Position numbers and translations under genes: made by a program. From Pontivivens ytuae (lineage in GTDB: Bacteria; Pseudomonadota; Alphaproteobacteria; Rhodobacterales; Rhodobacteraceae): a stretch of 64,000 nucleotides of DNA. This document shows, in pieces, positions 51,923 through 61,670 of the stretch. The stretch covers positions 4,134,001 through 4,198,000 of the forward strand of contig NZ_CP064942.1 in the NCBI RefSeq assembly GCF_015679265.1, given 5' to 3'. Below the pieces are notes generated by a model. The model saw only the letters and a program-made list of their open reading frames with translations. It had not been told where the DNA came from and ran no database searches. Numbering within the stretch: the first letter of the stretch is position 1; each line of letters opens with the position of its first letter.

Positions 51923-53460
51923 TGCGTTGCTCCGTTGAAAATGGTGTCGACGCCCGCCCGGTTTGCGTTGCCGGTATCCTCGACCCAGAGGCGCAGCTCG
52001 GTCCGGTCGGCGCTGGCCGCTTCACTGCCTGCGGGGGCGGTGACGTAGACGCGGCGTTCTAGGATCTCGTCGGCGGGCACCTCGACGGTGAGGTTGCTGC
52101 CGTTGTCGATGCTGAGCGAGAGGTCCGCCGCACTCTCCAGCGACAGCTCGAAGGTCCGCGCCTCGTGCTGCTTGTTCAGAAGGCGCACGTCGTAGGCGTT
52201 GCGGATGGCGCCGTCCGACATGATGACGAAAGTGGGGTTGCGGATCGGGGCGACGGTCATCTCGACCTCCGGCCGGATGAAGAGCGCGAAGACGAGGCCG
52301 ACCCCCACCAGCGACCACAGCGCGGTGTAGAGGATCGTGCGGAAGCGCAGGACGTGCTTCCAGACCGGTGTGGGCTCGGCCCCCGCACGCTCCGCCGCCT
52401 CGTCCTTCAGCGCCATGTAGTCGATCAGGCCGCGCGGCTTGCCGATCTTCTCCATCACGTCGTCGCAGGCATCGATGCAGAGCGCGCAGGTGATACAGGC
52501 GAGCTGCTGCCCCTCGCGGATGTCGATGCCCATCGGGCAGACGTTGACGCAGGCCATGCAGTCGATGCAGTCGCCGGGACCGGTGGTGACCGGCTCTCGC
52601 GTCCGCTCCTGCCCCGGCATCGGGATCACGGGATAGCGGGCCTGCTGGCCGGGCCCGGCGGCTTGGGCCGCGGCCTCGGCCTTCATCGCCTCCTCCATCG
52701 AACGGCGGCGGACATTGCCCTTGCCCCGCGGCTCGCCCCGCCACTCGCGATAGGCGACGGTGATCGTGTCCTCGTCCATCATCGCACCCTGGATGCGTGG
52801 CCAGGGGCACATGTAGATGCAGACCTGCTCTCGCATGAAGCCGCCGAAGATGAAGGTGGTGGCCGTCAGGATCCCGATCGTGGTGTAGGCGACCGGATGC
52901 GCCTCGAACCGCCAGAGGTCGGCGGCGAGCGTAGGCGCATCGGTGAAGTAGAAGACCCAGGCGCCGCCCGTCAGAAGGCCGATCAGCAGCCAGACGATCC
53001 ACTTGGTGATCCGCAGCCGGGCCTTCCGGACGCTCCACGGCGCGTTCCAGAGCTTCACCCGCGCATTGCGATCCCCCTCGATCCAGCGTTCGACGAGGAT
53101 GTAGAGGTCGGTCCAGACGGTCTGCGGACAGGTGTAGCCGCACCAGACCCGGCCGAGGGCTGCGGTGAACAGGAACAGCCCCAGCCCCGACATGATGAGC
53201 AGCCCCGCGACGAAATAGAACTCGTGCGGCCAGATCTCGATCCAGAAGAAGAAGAAGCGGCGGTCGGCGAGATCGACCAGCACCGCCTGGTCCGGCATCT
53301 CCGGCCCGCGGTCCCAGCGCAGCCAAGGCGTCAGGTAGTAGATGCCCAGCGTGATCCCCATGATCCACCACTTGAGCGTGCGGAACCGGCCCGAGACGCG
53401 GCGCGGAAAGATCGGCTCACGCGGGGCATAAAGGACCGGGGCATCATTGGTGGAGGACAT
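51919..53460 (-). CDS. ccoG: CcoG (RdxA/FixG) ferredoxin-like copper reductase
   Basis: 513 residues. Five membrane helices, a CGYTCPQTVW membrane motif, then two ferredoxin clusters, CIDCMACVNVCPMGID and CITCALCIDAC, and a C-terminal Ig-like domain. It reduces Cu(II) for CcoI. First gene of ccoGHIS; an FNR box lies 54 bp upstream. Confidence 0.96.
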   Translation of the reverse strand: MSSTNDAPVLYAPREPIFPRRVSGRFRTLKWWIMGITLGIYYLTPWLRWDRGPEMPDQAVLVDLADRRFFFFWIEIWPHEFYFVAGLLIMSGLGLFLFTAALGRVWCGYTCPQTVWTDLYILVERWIEGDRNARVKLWNAPWSVRKARLRITKWIVWLLIGLLTGGAWVFYFTDAPTLAADLWRFEAHPVAYTTIGILTATTFIFGGFMREQVCIYMCPWPRIQGAMMDEDTITVAYREWRGEPRGKGNVRRRSMEEAMKAEAAAQAAGPGQQARYPVIPMPGQERTREPVTTGPGDCIDCMACVNVCPMGIDIREGQQLACITCALCIDACDDVMEKIGKPRGLIDYMALKDEAAERAGAEPTPVWKHVLRFRTILYTALWSLVGVGLVFALFIRPEVEMTVAPIRNPTFVIMSDGAIRNAYDVRLLNKQHEARTFELSLESAADLSLSIDNGSNLTVEVPADEILERRVYVTAPAGSEAASADRTELRLWVEDTGNANRAGVDTIFNGATQ

Positions 53461-53513
53461 GGGGCATCCTGTCTTGCTTACCGCCTTGGTGCCCGTCAGG
53501 CGCGTCCGGGTCC

Positions 53514-53527
53514 TTGACCTGCGTCAA
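53514..53527. promoter_or_regulatory. FNR-type box before ccoG
   Basis: TTGAC-CTGC-GTCAA, 54 bp upstream of the ccoG start, inside the 118-bp gap after ccoP. Expected target of the FnrL encoded at 57155-57895. Confidence 0.75.
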
Positions 53528-53578
53528 ACGGAACCGGAACGCGCCCTCGATCGGCGGTGGATCGCCTGCGGCAGGGTG

Positions 53579-54445
53579 TCACTCCCCGCCGCCGAGGCCG
53601 TGCACGTAGAGCGAGACGGCGTTGATCTCCGCATCGCTGAGCCGCGGCTCCCAGGGCGGCATCACGCCGAAGCGCGAGTTGGTCACCGTCTCGGTCAGCG
53701 TCTCGACGTCACCGCCATAGAGCCAGATGGCATCCGTCAGGTTCGGGGCGCCCACGTAGATATCGCCCTCCCCCGCATCGCCGTGGCAGGCCGCGCAGTT
53801 GTCGAGGAAGAGCGGCTCGCCCTCCGCGGCCAGCGGCGCGCTGTGCTGCTGGTTGGAGATGGAGAGGACGTATTGCACCACCGCGTCGATCTCGTCTTCC
53901 GAGAAGATCATGCCGTAGGCCGGCATCTCCGACCACCGCGTGTCCGGGTCGTCGTTGCGGATGCCGTGGCGGACGGTCCAGGCGATGTCGTCGACCGTAC
54001 CGCCCCAGAGCCAGGCGTCGTCGAGCAGGTTGGGATAGCCCGCCGCCTGCACGCCGGCGGCACCCGATCCGTGGCACTGCGAACAGTACGTGCGGAAGAT
54101 CGCCGCCCCCTTGTTGGTCGCGAAGGAATGCAGCGGATCGCCTGGCTCGACGGTCGTTAGGTCGGCGGCAGCGAGCGTCGTCTCCAGCTCCGAATTGGCC
54201 TCGGCTGCCGCGGCGATGTCGGCCGCCACGTCGGCGCGGGTGGAAAAGCCCAGCAGACCGGGCGTCGCCGAGCTGATCAGCGGCCAGGCGGGAAAGGCGA
54301 TGGTGTAGATCACGCCCCAGACGATCGTGGCGTAGAAGGTCCACAGCCACCAGCGCGGCAGCGGGTTGTTGTACTCCTCGATCCCGTCCCAGCTGTGGCC
54401 GGTTGTCCCGACATCGTCCTTCGTTTCTTCTGGCTTGTCGCTCAT
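53579..54445 (-). CDS. ccoP: cbb3 oxidase subunit III CcoP (di-heme cytochrome c)
   Basis: 288 residues. N-terminal cytoplasmic tail, one membrane helix (LWTFYATIVWGVIYTIAFPA), then two c-type heme domains, CSQCH and CAACH. The motif YNNPLPRWWLWTF is family-specific. It delivers electrons to CcoO/CcoN. Overlaps ccoQ by ATGA. Confidence 0.97.
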   Translation of the reverse strand: MSDKPEETKDDVGTTGHSWDGIEEYNNPLPRWWLWTFYATIVWGVIYTIAFPAWPLISSATPGLLGFSTRADVAADIAAAAEANSELETTLAAADLTTVEPGDPLHSFATNKGAAIFRTYCSQCHGSGAAGVQAAGYPNLLDDAWLWGGTVDDIAWTVRHGIRNDDPDTRWSEMPAYGMIFSEDEIDAVVQYVLSISNQQHSAPLAAEGEPLFLDNCAACHGDAGEGDIYVGAPNLTDAIWLYGGDVETLTETVTNSRFGVMPPWEPRLSDAEINAVSLYVHGLGGGE

Positions 54446-54663
54446 GGCTGCAACTCCTTCAGCAGCGCGTTGGCCTTGCAGTCAGGGCACTTGCCTGTGC
54501 AGGCGGGCTTGTCTTCGTGGCGGAACGGGATGCGCGCGCACTCGTCGTGCCCCGCCCGGCTGCCGGGCCGGAACGCCCAGACGATCACGCCGAGGAAGAA
54601 GAGCAGCAGGAACAGCATTGCCCAGCTGTCGGCGAACTGGCGCAGGAGGGAATAGGTATCCAT
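54442..54663 (-). CDS. ccoQ: cbb3 oxidase subunit CcoQ with Cys-rich tail
   Basis: 73 residues. One membrane helix (WAMLFLLLFFLGVIVWAFRPG) and the conserved IPFRHEDKP stretch. The C-terminal extension contains CARIP and CTGKCPDC, four Cys after the helix that are not part of the usual short CcoQ. It may be a metal or redox site. Order and spacing (ccoO, ccoQ, ccoP) match the standard operon. Confidence 0.92.
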   Translation of the reverse strand: MDTYSLLRQFADSWAMLFLLLFFLGVIVWAFRPGSRAGHDECARIPFRHEDKPACTGKCPDCKANALLKELQP

Positions 54664-54673
54664 CGTGGCCTCC

Positions 54674-55399
54674 TCAGCGGCTTTCGTCGGGAACGAAGGT
54701 GGAGAAGTCGACCAGCGTGCCGAGCATCTGCATGTAGGCGATCAGCGCGTCCATCTCGGTCAGCGCCGACTGTCCGTCGAAGTTGCGGACCTGCGCGCCG
54801 GGATAGCGTTCGAGGAGCCCGTCGGAGTCCCCGTCGACCGTCGCCTGCACCAGGAAGTCTGCGACGGCGGCGTCGATCATCTCGTCGCTGTAGGGCACGC
54901 CGACCGCACGGTGGGCGAGCAGGAGGTCCTGCACGTAATCCGCCTCGATCCGCGTCTCGGCGAGGAAGCCGTATTTCGGCATGACCGATTCCGGCACCAC
55001 CGATTGCGGGTCGATGAAGTGGTCCACGTGCCACTCGTCCGAATAGCGCCCGCCGACCCGTGCGAGGTCCGGCCCCGTCCGCTTCGACCCCCACTGGAAC
55101 GGGTGGTCGTACATCGATTCCGCAGCGAGGCTGTAGTGGCCGTAGCGTTCCACCTCGTCGCGCATCGGGCGGATCATCTGGGAGTGGCAGACATAGCAGC
55201 CCTCCCGCACGTAGATCTCCCGCCCCGTCAGCTCCAGCGGGGAATAGGGACGCACGCCCTCCACCTCCTCGATGGTGTTCTCCAGGTAGAAGAGCGGCGC
55301 GATCTCCACGATGCCGCCGATGGTGACGACCAGAAAGCTTCCCGCGAGCAGCAGCGTCGCGTTCTTCTCCAGGATGCTGTGTTTGTCGAGAATGCCCAT
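54674..55399 (-). CDS. ccoO: cbb3 oxidase subunit II CcoO (mono-heme cytochrome c)
   Basis: 241 residues. Signal-anchor helix ([22 protein letters not shown]), then the CYVCH heme site and [16 protein letters not shown] axial Met motif. Electron input to CcoN. 12 bp after ccoN and 10 before ccoQ. Confidence 0.97.
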   Translation of the reverse strand: MGILDKHSILEKNATLLLAGSFLVVTIGGIVEIAPLFYLENTIEEVEGVRPYSPLELTGREIYVREGCYVCHSQMIRPMRDEVERYGHYSLAAESMYDHPFQWGSKRTGPDLARVGGRYSDEWHVDHFIDPQSVVPESVMPKYGFLAETRIEADYVQDLLLAHRAVGVPYSDEMIDAAVADFLVQATVDGDSDGLLERYPGAQVRNFDGQSALTEMDALIAYMQMLGTLVDFSTFVPDESR

Positions 55400-55411
55400 G
55401 TCCGGCTCTCC

Positions 55412-57037
55412 TTATTCAGCCGGAGCCATGACGGGCGTGTCGGCCTTGGCCGGAGCACTCCGCACGGTCATCCAGAGGTTGTAGCACATGATCAGGGCAC
55501 CCGCGAGGTAGAGCACCCCGCCGAAGGCACGCACCAGGTACATCGGGAACTTCGCGCTCACCGTGTCGGCGAAGGAGTTGACGAGGAAGCCCTGCGCATC
55601 GACCTCGCGCCACATCAGACCCTCCATGATGCCCGTCACCCACATCGCGGCGGCGTAGAGGACGATGCCGATCGTCGCGAGCCAGAAGTGCCAGTTGACG
55701 AGCGCCAGCGAGTAGAGGCCCTGCCGCTGCCACAGCCGCGGCACCAGGAAGTAGAGGGCCGCGAAGGTGATCATCCCGTTCCAGCCGAGCGCGCCCGAAT
55801 GCACGTGCCCGATGGTCCAGTCGGTGTAGTGGCTCAGCGAATTGACCGCGCGGATCGACATCATCGGCCCCTCGAAGGTCGCCATGCCGTAGAAGGCGAG
55901 GCTGACCACCATCATGCGGATGATCGGATCGGTGCGGATCTTGTCCCACGCGCCGTCCAGCGTCATGAGTCCGTTGATCATCCCGCCCCAGGACGGCATC
56001 CACAGGATGACCGAGAACACCATGCCCAGCGTCGAGGCCCAGTCGGGCAGCGCGGTGTAGTGCAGGTGGTGCGGCCCGGCCCAGATGTAGAGGAAAATCA
56101 ACGCCCAGAAGTGGATGATCGACAGCTTGTAGCTGAAGATCGGCCGCTCGGCCTGCTTCGGCACGAAGTAGTACATCATGCCGAGGAAGCCCGCCGTCAG
56201 GAAGAAGCCCACGGCGTTGTGCCCGTACCACCACTGGGTCATCGCGTCCTGCACGCCCGCGAAGAGCTGGACCGAGCGCGAACCCCAGATCGAGACCGGA
56301 AGGCTAAGGTTGTTGACCACGTGCAGCATCGCGACGGTCACGATGAAGCTGAGCAGGAACCAGTTCGCGACGTAGATGTGCGGCTCCTTCCGCCGCAGGA
56401 TCGTGCCCATGTAGACGGCGAGGAAGGCGACCCAGACGATGGTCAGCCAGATGTCCACGTACCACTCGGGCTCCGCATATTCCTTCGACTGGGTGGCGCC
56501 CAGCAGATAGCCGGTCGCGGCCAGCACGATGAAGAGCTGGTAGCCCCAGAACACGAACCACGCGAGGTTGCCGCCCCACAGCCGCACCGCGCAGGTCCGC
56601 TGCACGATATAGAAGGACGACATAATCAGCGCGTTGCCCCCGAAAGCGAAGATCACCGCCGAGGTGTGCAGCGGCCGCAGCCGTCCGAAGTTGGCATAAC
56701 CTTGCGCCCACTCGAAATTCAGCGCCGGAAAGGCGAGCTGGAAGGCGATGAAGACGCCGACGAGGAAGCCCACGACGCCCCAGAAGGCGGTCGCGATCGC
56801 GCCCGCTCGGATCACGTCGTCCATGTACTCGCTCTCGCGCGCCTCAACGGCCGCGAGGCTCGGCGGCTCGTTGGTGCGTGAGAGCGTCCAGATGAACATC
56901 GCGCCCGCGATCACGGTGATGATGAGCGCGTGCACCATGTAGGCATCGTCACGGGCGAAATTGGCGGCCATCGCGGCAAAGAGCGTCACGACCGCCAGCG
57001 CCACGAGCTTGAGTGTGTCCCACACGGTGTTCGACAT
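55412..57037 (-). CDS. ccoN: cbb3 oxidase catalytic subunit CcoN
   Basis: 541 residues from ATG 57037 (GGGAAGAA ribosome site). Heme-copper oxidase core with 12 helices: [42 protein letters not shown] (CuB His and helix VI), [14 protein letters not shown] and [21 protein letters not shown]. All heme and CuB His are present. High-affinity O2 reduction at low oxygen. FNR box 68 bp upstream. Confidence 0.98.
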   Translation of the reverse strand: MSNTVWDTLKLVALAVVTLFAAMAANFARDDAYMVHALIITVIAGAMFIWTLSRTNEPPSLAAVEARESEYMDDVIRAGAIATAFWGVVGFLVGVFIAFQLAFPALNFEWAQGYANFGRLRPLHTSAVIFAFGGNALIMSSFYIVQRTCAVRLWGGNLAWFVFWGYQLFIVLAATGYLLGATQSKEYAEPEWYVDIWLTIVWVAFLAVYMGTILRRKEPHIYVANWFLLSFIVTVAMLHVVNNLSLPVSIWGSRSVQLFAGVQDAMTQWWYGHNAVGFFLTAGFLGMMYYFVPKQAERPIFSYKLSIIHFWALIFLYIWAGPHHLHYTALPDWASTLGMVFSVILWMPSWGGMINGLMTLDGAWDKIRTDPIIRMMVVSLAFYGMATFEGPMMSIRAVNSLSHYTDWTIGHVHSGALGWNGMITFAALYFLVPRLWQRQGLYSLALVNWHFWLATIGIVLYAAAMWVTGIMEGLMWREVDAQGFLVNSFADTVSAKFPMYLVRAFGGVLYLAGALIMCYNLWMTVRSAPAKADTPVMAPAE

Positions 57038-57104
57038 GGAGTTCTTCCCTGATGCAAATCGGGTTGTGCATCTCGGGGTGTGGCGACTATCCGCCGAAGT
57101 CGCC

Positions 57105-57118
57105 TTGACCTGGATCAA
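57105..57118. promoter_or_regulatory. FNR-type box before ccoN
   Basis: TTGAC-CTGG-ATCAA in the 117-bp gap between fnrL and ccoN, 68 bp upstream of the ccoN ATG. Expected to induce ccoNOQP when oxygen is low. Confidence 0.78.
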
Positions 57119-57154
57119 GGCGACACTTTCGTCGCAGTCAGGGACGAAGGGACG

Positions 57155-57895
57155 TCAGATCAGGGGGCCGCCATCGGCGTCGTCACCGGTCTCGGCGAGC
57201 AGACGCTCGAAGTCCGGGACCTCGATCCCGCGCGTGCCCTGCAGTCTGATGACACCGTCGCGCTTTAGCGCGGAGATCTGGCGGCTCACCGTTTCCAGCG
57301 TCAGGCCAAGGTAGTCGGCCATCGCTTCACGCGTCAGCGGCAGGGTGAAGGACGCCTCCCGGGTGAGCGTCGCCTGACGCAGCGACGCCTCGCGTCGAGC
57401 GAGGATGGAGAGGAGGCTCGCGATCTTCTCCCGCGCGGTCTTGCGACCGAGGATCAGCATCCACTCGCGCGCGGCGTCGAGCTCGTCGAGCGTCATTTCC
57501 AGGAGGCGTTGGCCGATGTGAGGCGTGGAGTTCAGCAACTCCTCGAACGGCCCCCGGCGAAAACAGCAGAGCGTCAGAGGAGAGACCGCGACGACATCGT
57601 AGGCAGCAGTGCGGCGACCAGGCCGGCCCAGGAAATCGGCGGGCAGAAGCAGCCCCACCATCTGGGTGCGCCCGTCTTCCAGCCCCTGGCTGAGCGAGGC
57701 GACACCGGTCACGACGGAGGCCACGAATTCCATGTCGTCGCCCGAGAACACGATCGGCTCTCCGGCCTCGTAGTTCCGGTAGGTCTTGATTCCCTCGAGG
57801 ATCTCCAACTCGTCGGCCTCGCAACGCGCGCACACGGCGTTGTGCCTGATCGGGCAGGCCGCGCAATCCCTTGGTTCTACTGTCAGTTTCGTCAT
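57155..57895 (-). CDS. fnrL: FnrL oxygen-sensing transcription regulator
   Basis: 246 residues from ATG 57895. N-terminal Cys cluster C-x2-C-x7-C-x2-C (CAACPIRHNAVCARC, C11/C14/C22/C25) would hold a [4Fe-4S] cluster. Cyclic-nucleotide-like sensor fold in the middle, C-terminal helix-turn-helix REAMADYLGLTLETVSRQISALKRDG with the FNR-type E--SR recognition residues. Likely activator of cco, hemN and photosynthesis genes under low oxygen. Divergent from hemN, with one shared FNR box. Confidence 0.95.
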   Translation of the reverse strand: MTKLTVEPRDCAACPIRHNAVCARCEADELEILEGIKTYRNYEAGEPIVFSGDDMEFVASVVTGVASLSQGLEDGRTQMVGLLLPADFLGRPGRRTAAYDVVAVSPLTLCCFRRGPFEELLNSTPHIGQRLLEMTLDELDAAREWMLILGRKTAREKIASLLSILARREASLRQATLTREASFTLPLTREAMADYLGLTLETVSRQISALKRDGVIRLQGTRGIEVPDFERLLAETGDDADGGPLI

Positions 57896-57914
57896 CCCGA
57901 ACCCACGCGCGGCC

Positions 57915-57928
57915 TTGACCTGCATCAA
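57915..57928. promoter_or_regulatory. FNR-type box between fnrL and hemN
   Basis: TTGAC-CTGC-ATCAA lies midway in the 68-bp divergent gap, 36 bp before hemN and 20 bp before fnrL. It can serve both autoregulation of fnrL and oxygen control of hemN. Confidence 0.8.
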
Positions 57929-57963
57929 GGACACCCACTTCCAACAGTTCGTAGCTTAAGCGT

Positions 57964-59319
57964 ATGAAAAACGTCCAGCAACTCCGCGATCTCGGGCTCT
58001 TCGACGCGCGCGTGCCGCGCTACACGAGCTATCCGACTGCGGCCCGCTTCACCGATGCCGTGGGATCCGCCCAGACTGCGGAGTGGCTGCGTGCCATGCC
58101 CGCGGGCACCGATATCTCGCTTTACGTCCATGTCCCGTTCTGCCGCCGGTTGTGCTGGTTCTGTGCCTGCCGGACGCAGGGCACATCGACGCTGGCTCCG
58201 CTACTGCCCTATCTTGCGACCATCAAGCAGGAAATCGGCCTGATCGCCGAGGAACTGCCACCGGGCACCCGGCTCGCCCGGCTGCACTGGGGCGGCGGGA
58301 CGCCGACGCTGCTGAGCCGCGAGCTGATCGCGGAGCTTGCGGGCGCCATCTTCGAGCGGTTGCCGCTCGCACCCGGAGCCGAGTTCTCGGTCGAGATCGA
58401 CCCGACCGAGCTCGACGAGGAGCGGATGGATGCGCTCGCCGCCGTCGGCCTTACCCGCGCGAGCGTCGGCATCCAGGATTTCGACCCGGCGATCCAGGCC
58501 CTGATCGGCCGGTCGCAGAGCTATGCCGAGACCCGCGCCGCGGTCGAGGGGCTGCGGGACCGTGGCGTGCTGAGCCTCAATGCCGACATGCTCTACGGCC
58601 TGCCCGACCAGACCCCGCAGCAGATCGCGGAGAGCATGCAGCAGCTCCTGTCGCTGACCCCGGACCGGGTGGCGCTCTTCGGCTATGCGCATGTGCCGTG
58701 GATGGCGCGGCGGCAGGCGATGATCCGGACGGAGTCCCTGCCCGGCCCCGAGGCGCGGCTGGACCTCTTCGAGACGGCGCGCGAGTTGCTGGCCTGGGAT
58801 GGGTATCGCGAGATCGGGATCGATCACTTCGCGCGGCCCACCGACGGGCTGGCGCGGGCGGCGGCGACGGGCGAGCTGCGGCGGAACTTCCAAGGCTATA
58901 CCGACGATCCGTCCGAGGTGCTGATCGGGATCGGCGCCTCCGCGATCTCCCGCTTTCCGCAGGGCTATGCGCAGAACGCCGCCGCGACGGCGCCCTACCA
59001 GGCCGCGGTGCGCGGCGGGCGGCTCGCGACGGCGCGGGGCCATGCCTTCGCGGGCGAAGACCTGCTGCGCTCCGACGTGATCGAGGCCCTGATGTGCGAG
59101 TTCGCCGTCGACCTAGAGGCGGTGGCCCGGCGTCACGATGCGGATCCGGGGCTGCTGGAGCCGATGGCGGCCTCCGCACTCGCCACCTTCGCCGACGTGC
59201 TGGAGCGTGATGGGCCGGTGCTGCGGATCACGCGGGTCGGCCGCCCGCTCGCCCGGATCATCGCGCGCAGCTTCGACGCCTACGCGATGGATCCCGCGGG
59301 ACACAGCGCGGCGATCTGA
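57964..59319 (+). CDS. hemN: Oxygen-independent coproporphyrinogen III oxidase
   Basis: 451 residues. Radical SAM protein with C-x3-C-x2-C at C60/C64/C67 (FCRRLCWFCAC), the glycine-rich GGGTPTLL, and the HemN C-terminal domain. It converts coproporphyrinogen III to protoporphyrinogen IX without O2, as needed for heme and bacteriochlorophyll at low oxygen. The FNR box upstream fits that role. Confidence 0.96.
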   Translation: MKNVQQLRDLGLFDARVPRYTSYPTAARFTDAVGSAQTAEWLRAMPAGTDISLYVHVPFCRRLCWFCACRTQGTSTLAPLLPYLATIKQEIGLIAEELPPGTRLARLHWGGGTPTLLSRELIAELAGAIFERLPLAPGAEFSVEIDPTELDEERMDALAAVGLTRASVGIQDFDPAIQALIGRSQSYAETRAAVEGLRDRGVLSLNADMLYGLPDQTPQQIAESMQQLLSLTPDRVALFGYAHVPWMARRQAMIRTESLPGPEARLDLFETARELLAWDGYREIGIDHFARPTDGLARAAATGELRRNFQGYTDDPSEVLIGIGASAISRFPQGYAQNAAATAPYQAAVRGGRLATARGHAFAGEDLLRSDVIEALMCEFAVDLEAVARRHDADPGLLEPMAASALATFADVLERDGPVLRITRVGRPLARIIARSFDAYAMDPAGHSAAI

Positions 59320-59326
59320 GTGCCGA

Positions 59327-59472
59327 GGGCGGCGCCCGAGCCTGGGTGGGCGCCTTCGGTACATCGCCTGTTTCGAGCAACCTCACCAGATTTCAGACGG
59401 TCGATCAGCTTGGTCCGTCGCAATGCGCCCTCCCGGGGGGAGTGTCGGGCGCCGCCCGGCGGTGCCGCCGGG
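59327..59472. repeat. Composite intergenic repeat, copy after hemN
   Basis: GGGCGGCGCCCGAGCC opens it, TGGGTGGGCG and about 70 bp of filler ending AGCTTGGTCCGTCGCAA follow, then GCGCCCTCCCG and the reverse end GTCGGGCGCCGCCC (59457). The hairpin CCCGGCGG-TG-CCGCCGGG (59455-59472), also found at 16437-16454, follows. It lies between hemN and pufC. It is the long form of the unit at 12995, with point differences. Confidence 0.75.
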
Positions 59473-59509
59473 CGAAACGGATCATGAGCAGCGGCTCTCC
59501 CAAAGCGAA

Positions 59510-59537
59510 CCGGGCGCCTCCTTTCGGAGGCGCCCGG
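59510..59537 (-). terminator. Terminator of the puf operon
   Basis: CCGGGCGCCTCC-TTTC-GGAGGCGCCCGG, a perfect 12-bp stem with a 4-nt loop, 26 bp after the pufC stop. A strong structure able to stabilise and end the puf transcript. It is symmetrical and could also stop hemN-side read-through. Confidence 0.75.
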
Positions 59538-59562
59538 CCATCACTGTCCGTGACGGTGGTGC

Positions 59563-60669
59563 CTATTCGTAGACCGGCGGTCCGCTGGTCGCGAGTTCCG
59601 GCCAGTCGGAGATCATGTTGATCCCGCCCAGCGGCTTCGGTGCGCCCTGGTGGCAGGTCATGCACGCGGCCTTCGGCGCGTCGGCATTGACCGGACCCAG
59701 CCGCTCCGGGGGATACTCGTCCTCCAGCGGGATCAGGTAGTCGATGTTGAGCTCCTGAACCATCGCGATCCCGAGCTGAGCCGTCGCATGCTGCGGCGTC
59801 ACCTGATCGTAGTCGTAGAACGCGCGGGAGTTGTGGCAGTAGGTGCAGTTCACCGCCAGCGAGTTCGAGAAGTAGTTCATCAGGCTGTAGGTCCGCTCGG
59901 TGTCCTGGATCGAGGCCGTGCCCTCGTTGGGCACCCGCGACTCCAGGTCATGCACCGCGATCACCTCGTAATCGGCGAGGTAGCTCTGCAGCGCGTCCGA
60001 CGGCAGCGAGGTGAACTGGCTCTGCGACGTCGCGCGGTTCTGCGCCGCCGCCCAGCCCGCGACCGCGTCGTTGACCGGCATGATGTCGAACCAGATGCCA
60101 TTCGGCACGTTCTGGCCGCGGTGGCAGGTGTAGCAGTTCACGCCCGGCCCGCCATCGGCGGCTTCGCCCACATGGATGCCCCAGTTCTCGTTGATGTGCA
60201 TCGTCATCTGGATCATGCGGCGGGAGACGACCTTGGTGTACATGTCGTCGGAGGCGAAGTTGCCGTCCTCCCCGTGGCAATAGGCGCAGCCCTGCTCGGG
60301 GCTCACCCACTCGGTGATCGCGGCCATCAGGCGGTTGAAGTTGCCGTCGGAGAGATCGCCGAGCACCTGCACGTTCTCGTAGATCTCGCCGGCCAGCGGC
60401 TCGTCCTCCCCGACCTCGTAGGGCGGCTCGGTGTAGTAGGCCTCCTGCCACTCCTCGATCGGGAGCGCCTCGCTCTCGAACTTCACGACGGAGAGGCCGG
60501 TACCGCGCGGACCCGTCTGCAGGCTCTCGGTCGGCAGGGGCTGACCCCAGGCGACGAGCAGGGCCGCGACGACCACGGCGCCGCCCACCGATCCGATGAG
60601 GAAGGCCGGGCCCCAGACATCCTTGGGATTGTCCTTGGCCCACTTTTCGTACCAGTTGAGCTTGAACAT
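59563..60669 (-). CDS. pufC: Reaction-center tetraheme cytochrome c subunit
   Basis: 368 residues. N-terminal membrane anchor (GPAFLIGSVGGAVVVAALLVAW) and four heme-attachment motifs CAYCH, CYTCH, CTYCH and CMTCH. It rereduces the oxidised special pair from a soluble cytochrome. Last gene of the puf operon; its ATG overlaps the pufM stop by one base (TGATG). Confidence 0.97.
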   Translation of the reverse strand: MFKLNWYEKWAKDNPKDVWGPAFLIGSVGGAVVVAALLVAWGQPLPTESLQTGPRGTGLSVVKFESEALPIEEWQEAYYTEPPYEVGEDEPLAGEIYENVQVLGDLSDGNFNRLMAAITEWVSPEQGCAYCHGEDGNFASDDMYTKVVSRRMIQMTMHINENWGIHVGEAADGGPGVNCYTCHRGQNVPNGIWFDIMPVNDAVAGWAAAQNRATSQSQFTSLPSDALQSYLADYEVIAVHDLESRVPNEGTASIQDTERTYSLMNYFSNSLAVNCTYCHNSRAFYDYDQVTPQHATAQLGIAMVQELNIDYLIPLEDEYPPERLGPVNADAPKAACMTCHQGAPKPLGGINMISDWPELATSGPPVYE

Positions 60670-61667
60670 CAGTCCACTCCCTCCGTCAGCGGCGCGAAGA
60701 GCTCGGGCTGCTCGTAGGCCCCGTAGCCATAGGGCTGGTCATAGGCCGGGGCGAAGTTGTGCTCGATGGCCCAGATGTACCAGTTGTCCACGACCGTGCC
60801 GGTGAGCAGGATGCCGATCCCGCCGGTTATCGGCGTCAGCACCGCGAACCACCACGCCCAGCGGTGGATCCCCTCCATCGTCGCGTTGAAGCCCATGGTC
60901 CAGCGCCAGAAGAGACCGGCCCGCTCCGACGCCGTGCCGCGATCGTAGATCTGCTCGAGCTCCCGGTCGCCGCCGAGCCGCGTGACCGCGAGGATCGTCG
61001 CCCCGTGCATCGCGAAGAGCAGGACCGAGCCGTAGAGGAACACGATCGAGAGGCAGTGGAACGGGTTGTAGTAGAGATTGCCGTAGCGGATCGAGAACGC
61101 CGTGGTCCAGTCGAGATGCGGGAAGATGCCGTAAGGCACCGCCTCGCCCCAGTTGCCCATCAGCACCGGGCGGAAGAGGCCCAGAACCAGGAAGAGCCAG
61201 ATGGCGGAGGCGAAGGCCCAGGCCACGTGCTTGCCCATCTTCTGCTTGGCCGCCAGCGAGTAGGAGCGCACCCACCACGCCATGACGGAGATCAAGAGGA
61301 AGAAGCTCGCGATGATGTACCAGCCGCCATCGCGCAGCGGCGGCATGACGGTGATCCCGTATTCGGGGCTCGGCGGCTCCAGCGCGAGCCAGAAGCCCTG
61401 CCGCAGGAACTCCGCGATCGACCAGTCCACCTGGGCCAGCATGTTGAAGCCCACGATGTTGAGCCACAACGTGCCGGTGATGATGGAGATCACGCCCCAC
61501 CAGCCGAGGTGAATAGGCCCGATCTGCGCATTGCCGAGCCAGCCCGCGAGGGTGGAGAAGAAGGGCGTGCCGCCCCGCTCGTCCGCCAGGCCCTCGCCAT
61601 TGTCCATCCCCCATTCGGGCGGACCCTGGACCTGGACCTGCGTGAAGATGTTTTGGTACTCGGCCAT
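60669..61667 (-). CDS. pufM: Photosynthetic reaction center M subunit
   Basis: 332 residues, five membrane helices. Family blocks include [33 protein letters not shown], with the bacteriochlorophyll and iron His ligands, and the [37 protein letters not shown] start. The Cys in NPFHC replaces a usual Gly. Forms the reaction-center core with PufL. Starts 3 bp after pufL. Confidence 0.97.
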   Translation of the reverse strand: MAEYQNIFTQVQVQGPPEWGMDNGEGLADERGGTPFFSTLAGWLGNAQIGPIHLGWWGVISIITGTLWLNIVGFNMLAQVDWSIAEFLRQGFWLALEPPSPEYGITVMPPLRDGGWYIIASFFLLISVMAWWVRSYSLAAKQKMGKHVAWAFASAIWLFLVLGLFRPVLMGNWGEAVPYGIFPHLDWTTAFSIRYGNLYYNPFHCLSIVFLYGSVLLFAMHGATILAVTRLGGDRELEQIYDRGTASERAGLFWRWTMGFNATMEGIHRWAWWFAVLTPITGGIGILLTGTVVDNWYIWAIEHNFAPAYDQPYGYGAYEQPELFAPLTEGVD

Positions 61668-61670
61668 GAC

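Noticed and set aside
54665..56881. 738-residue frame opposite ccoN and ccoO
   Set aside because: Low-complexity antisense frame over essential oxidase genes.
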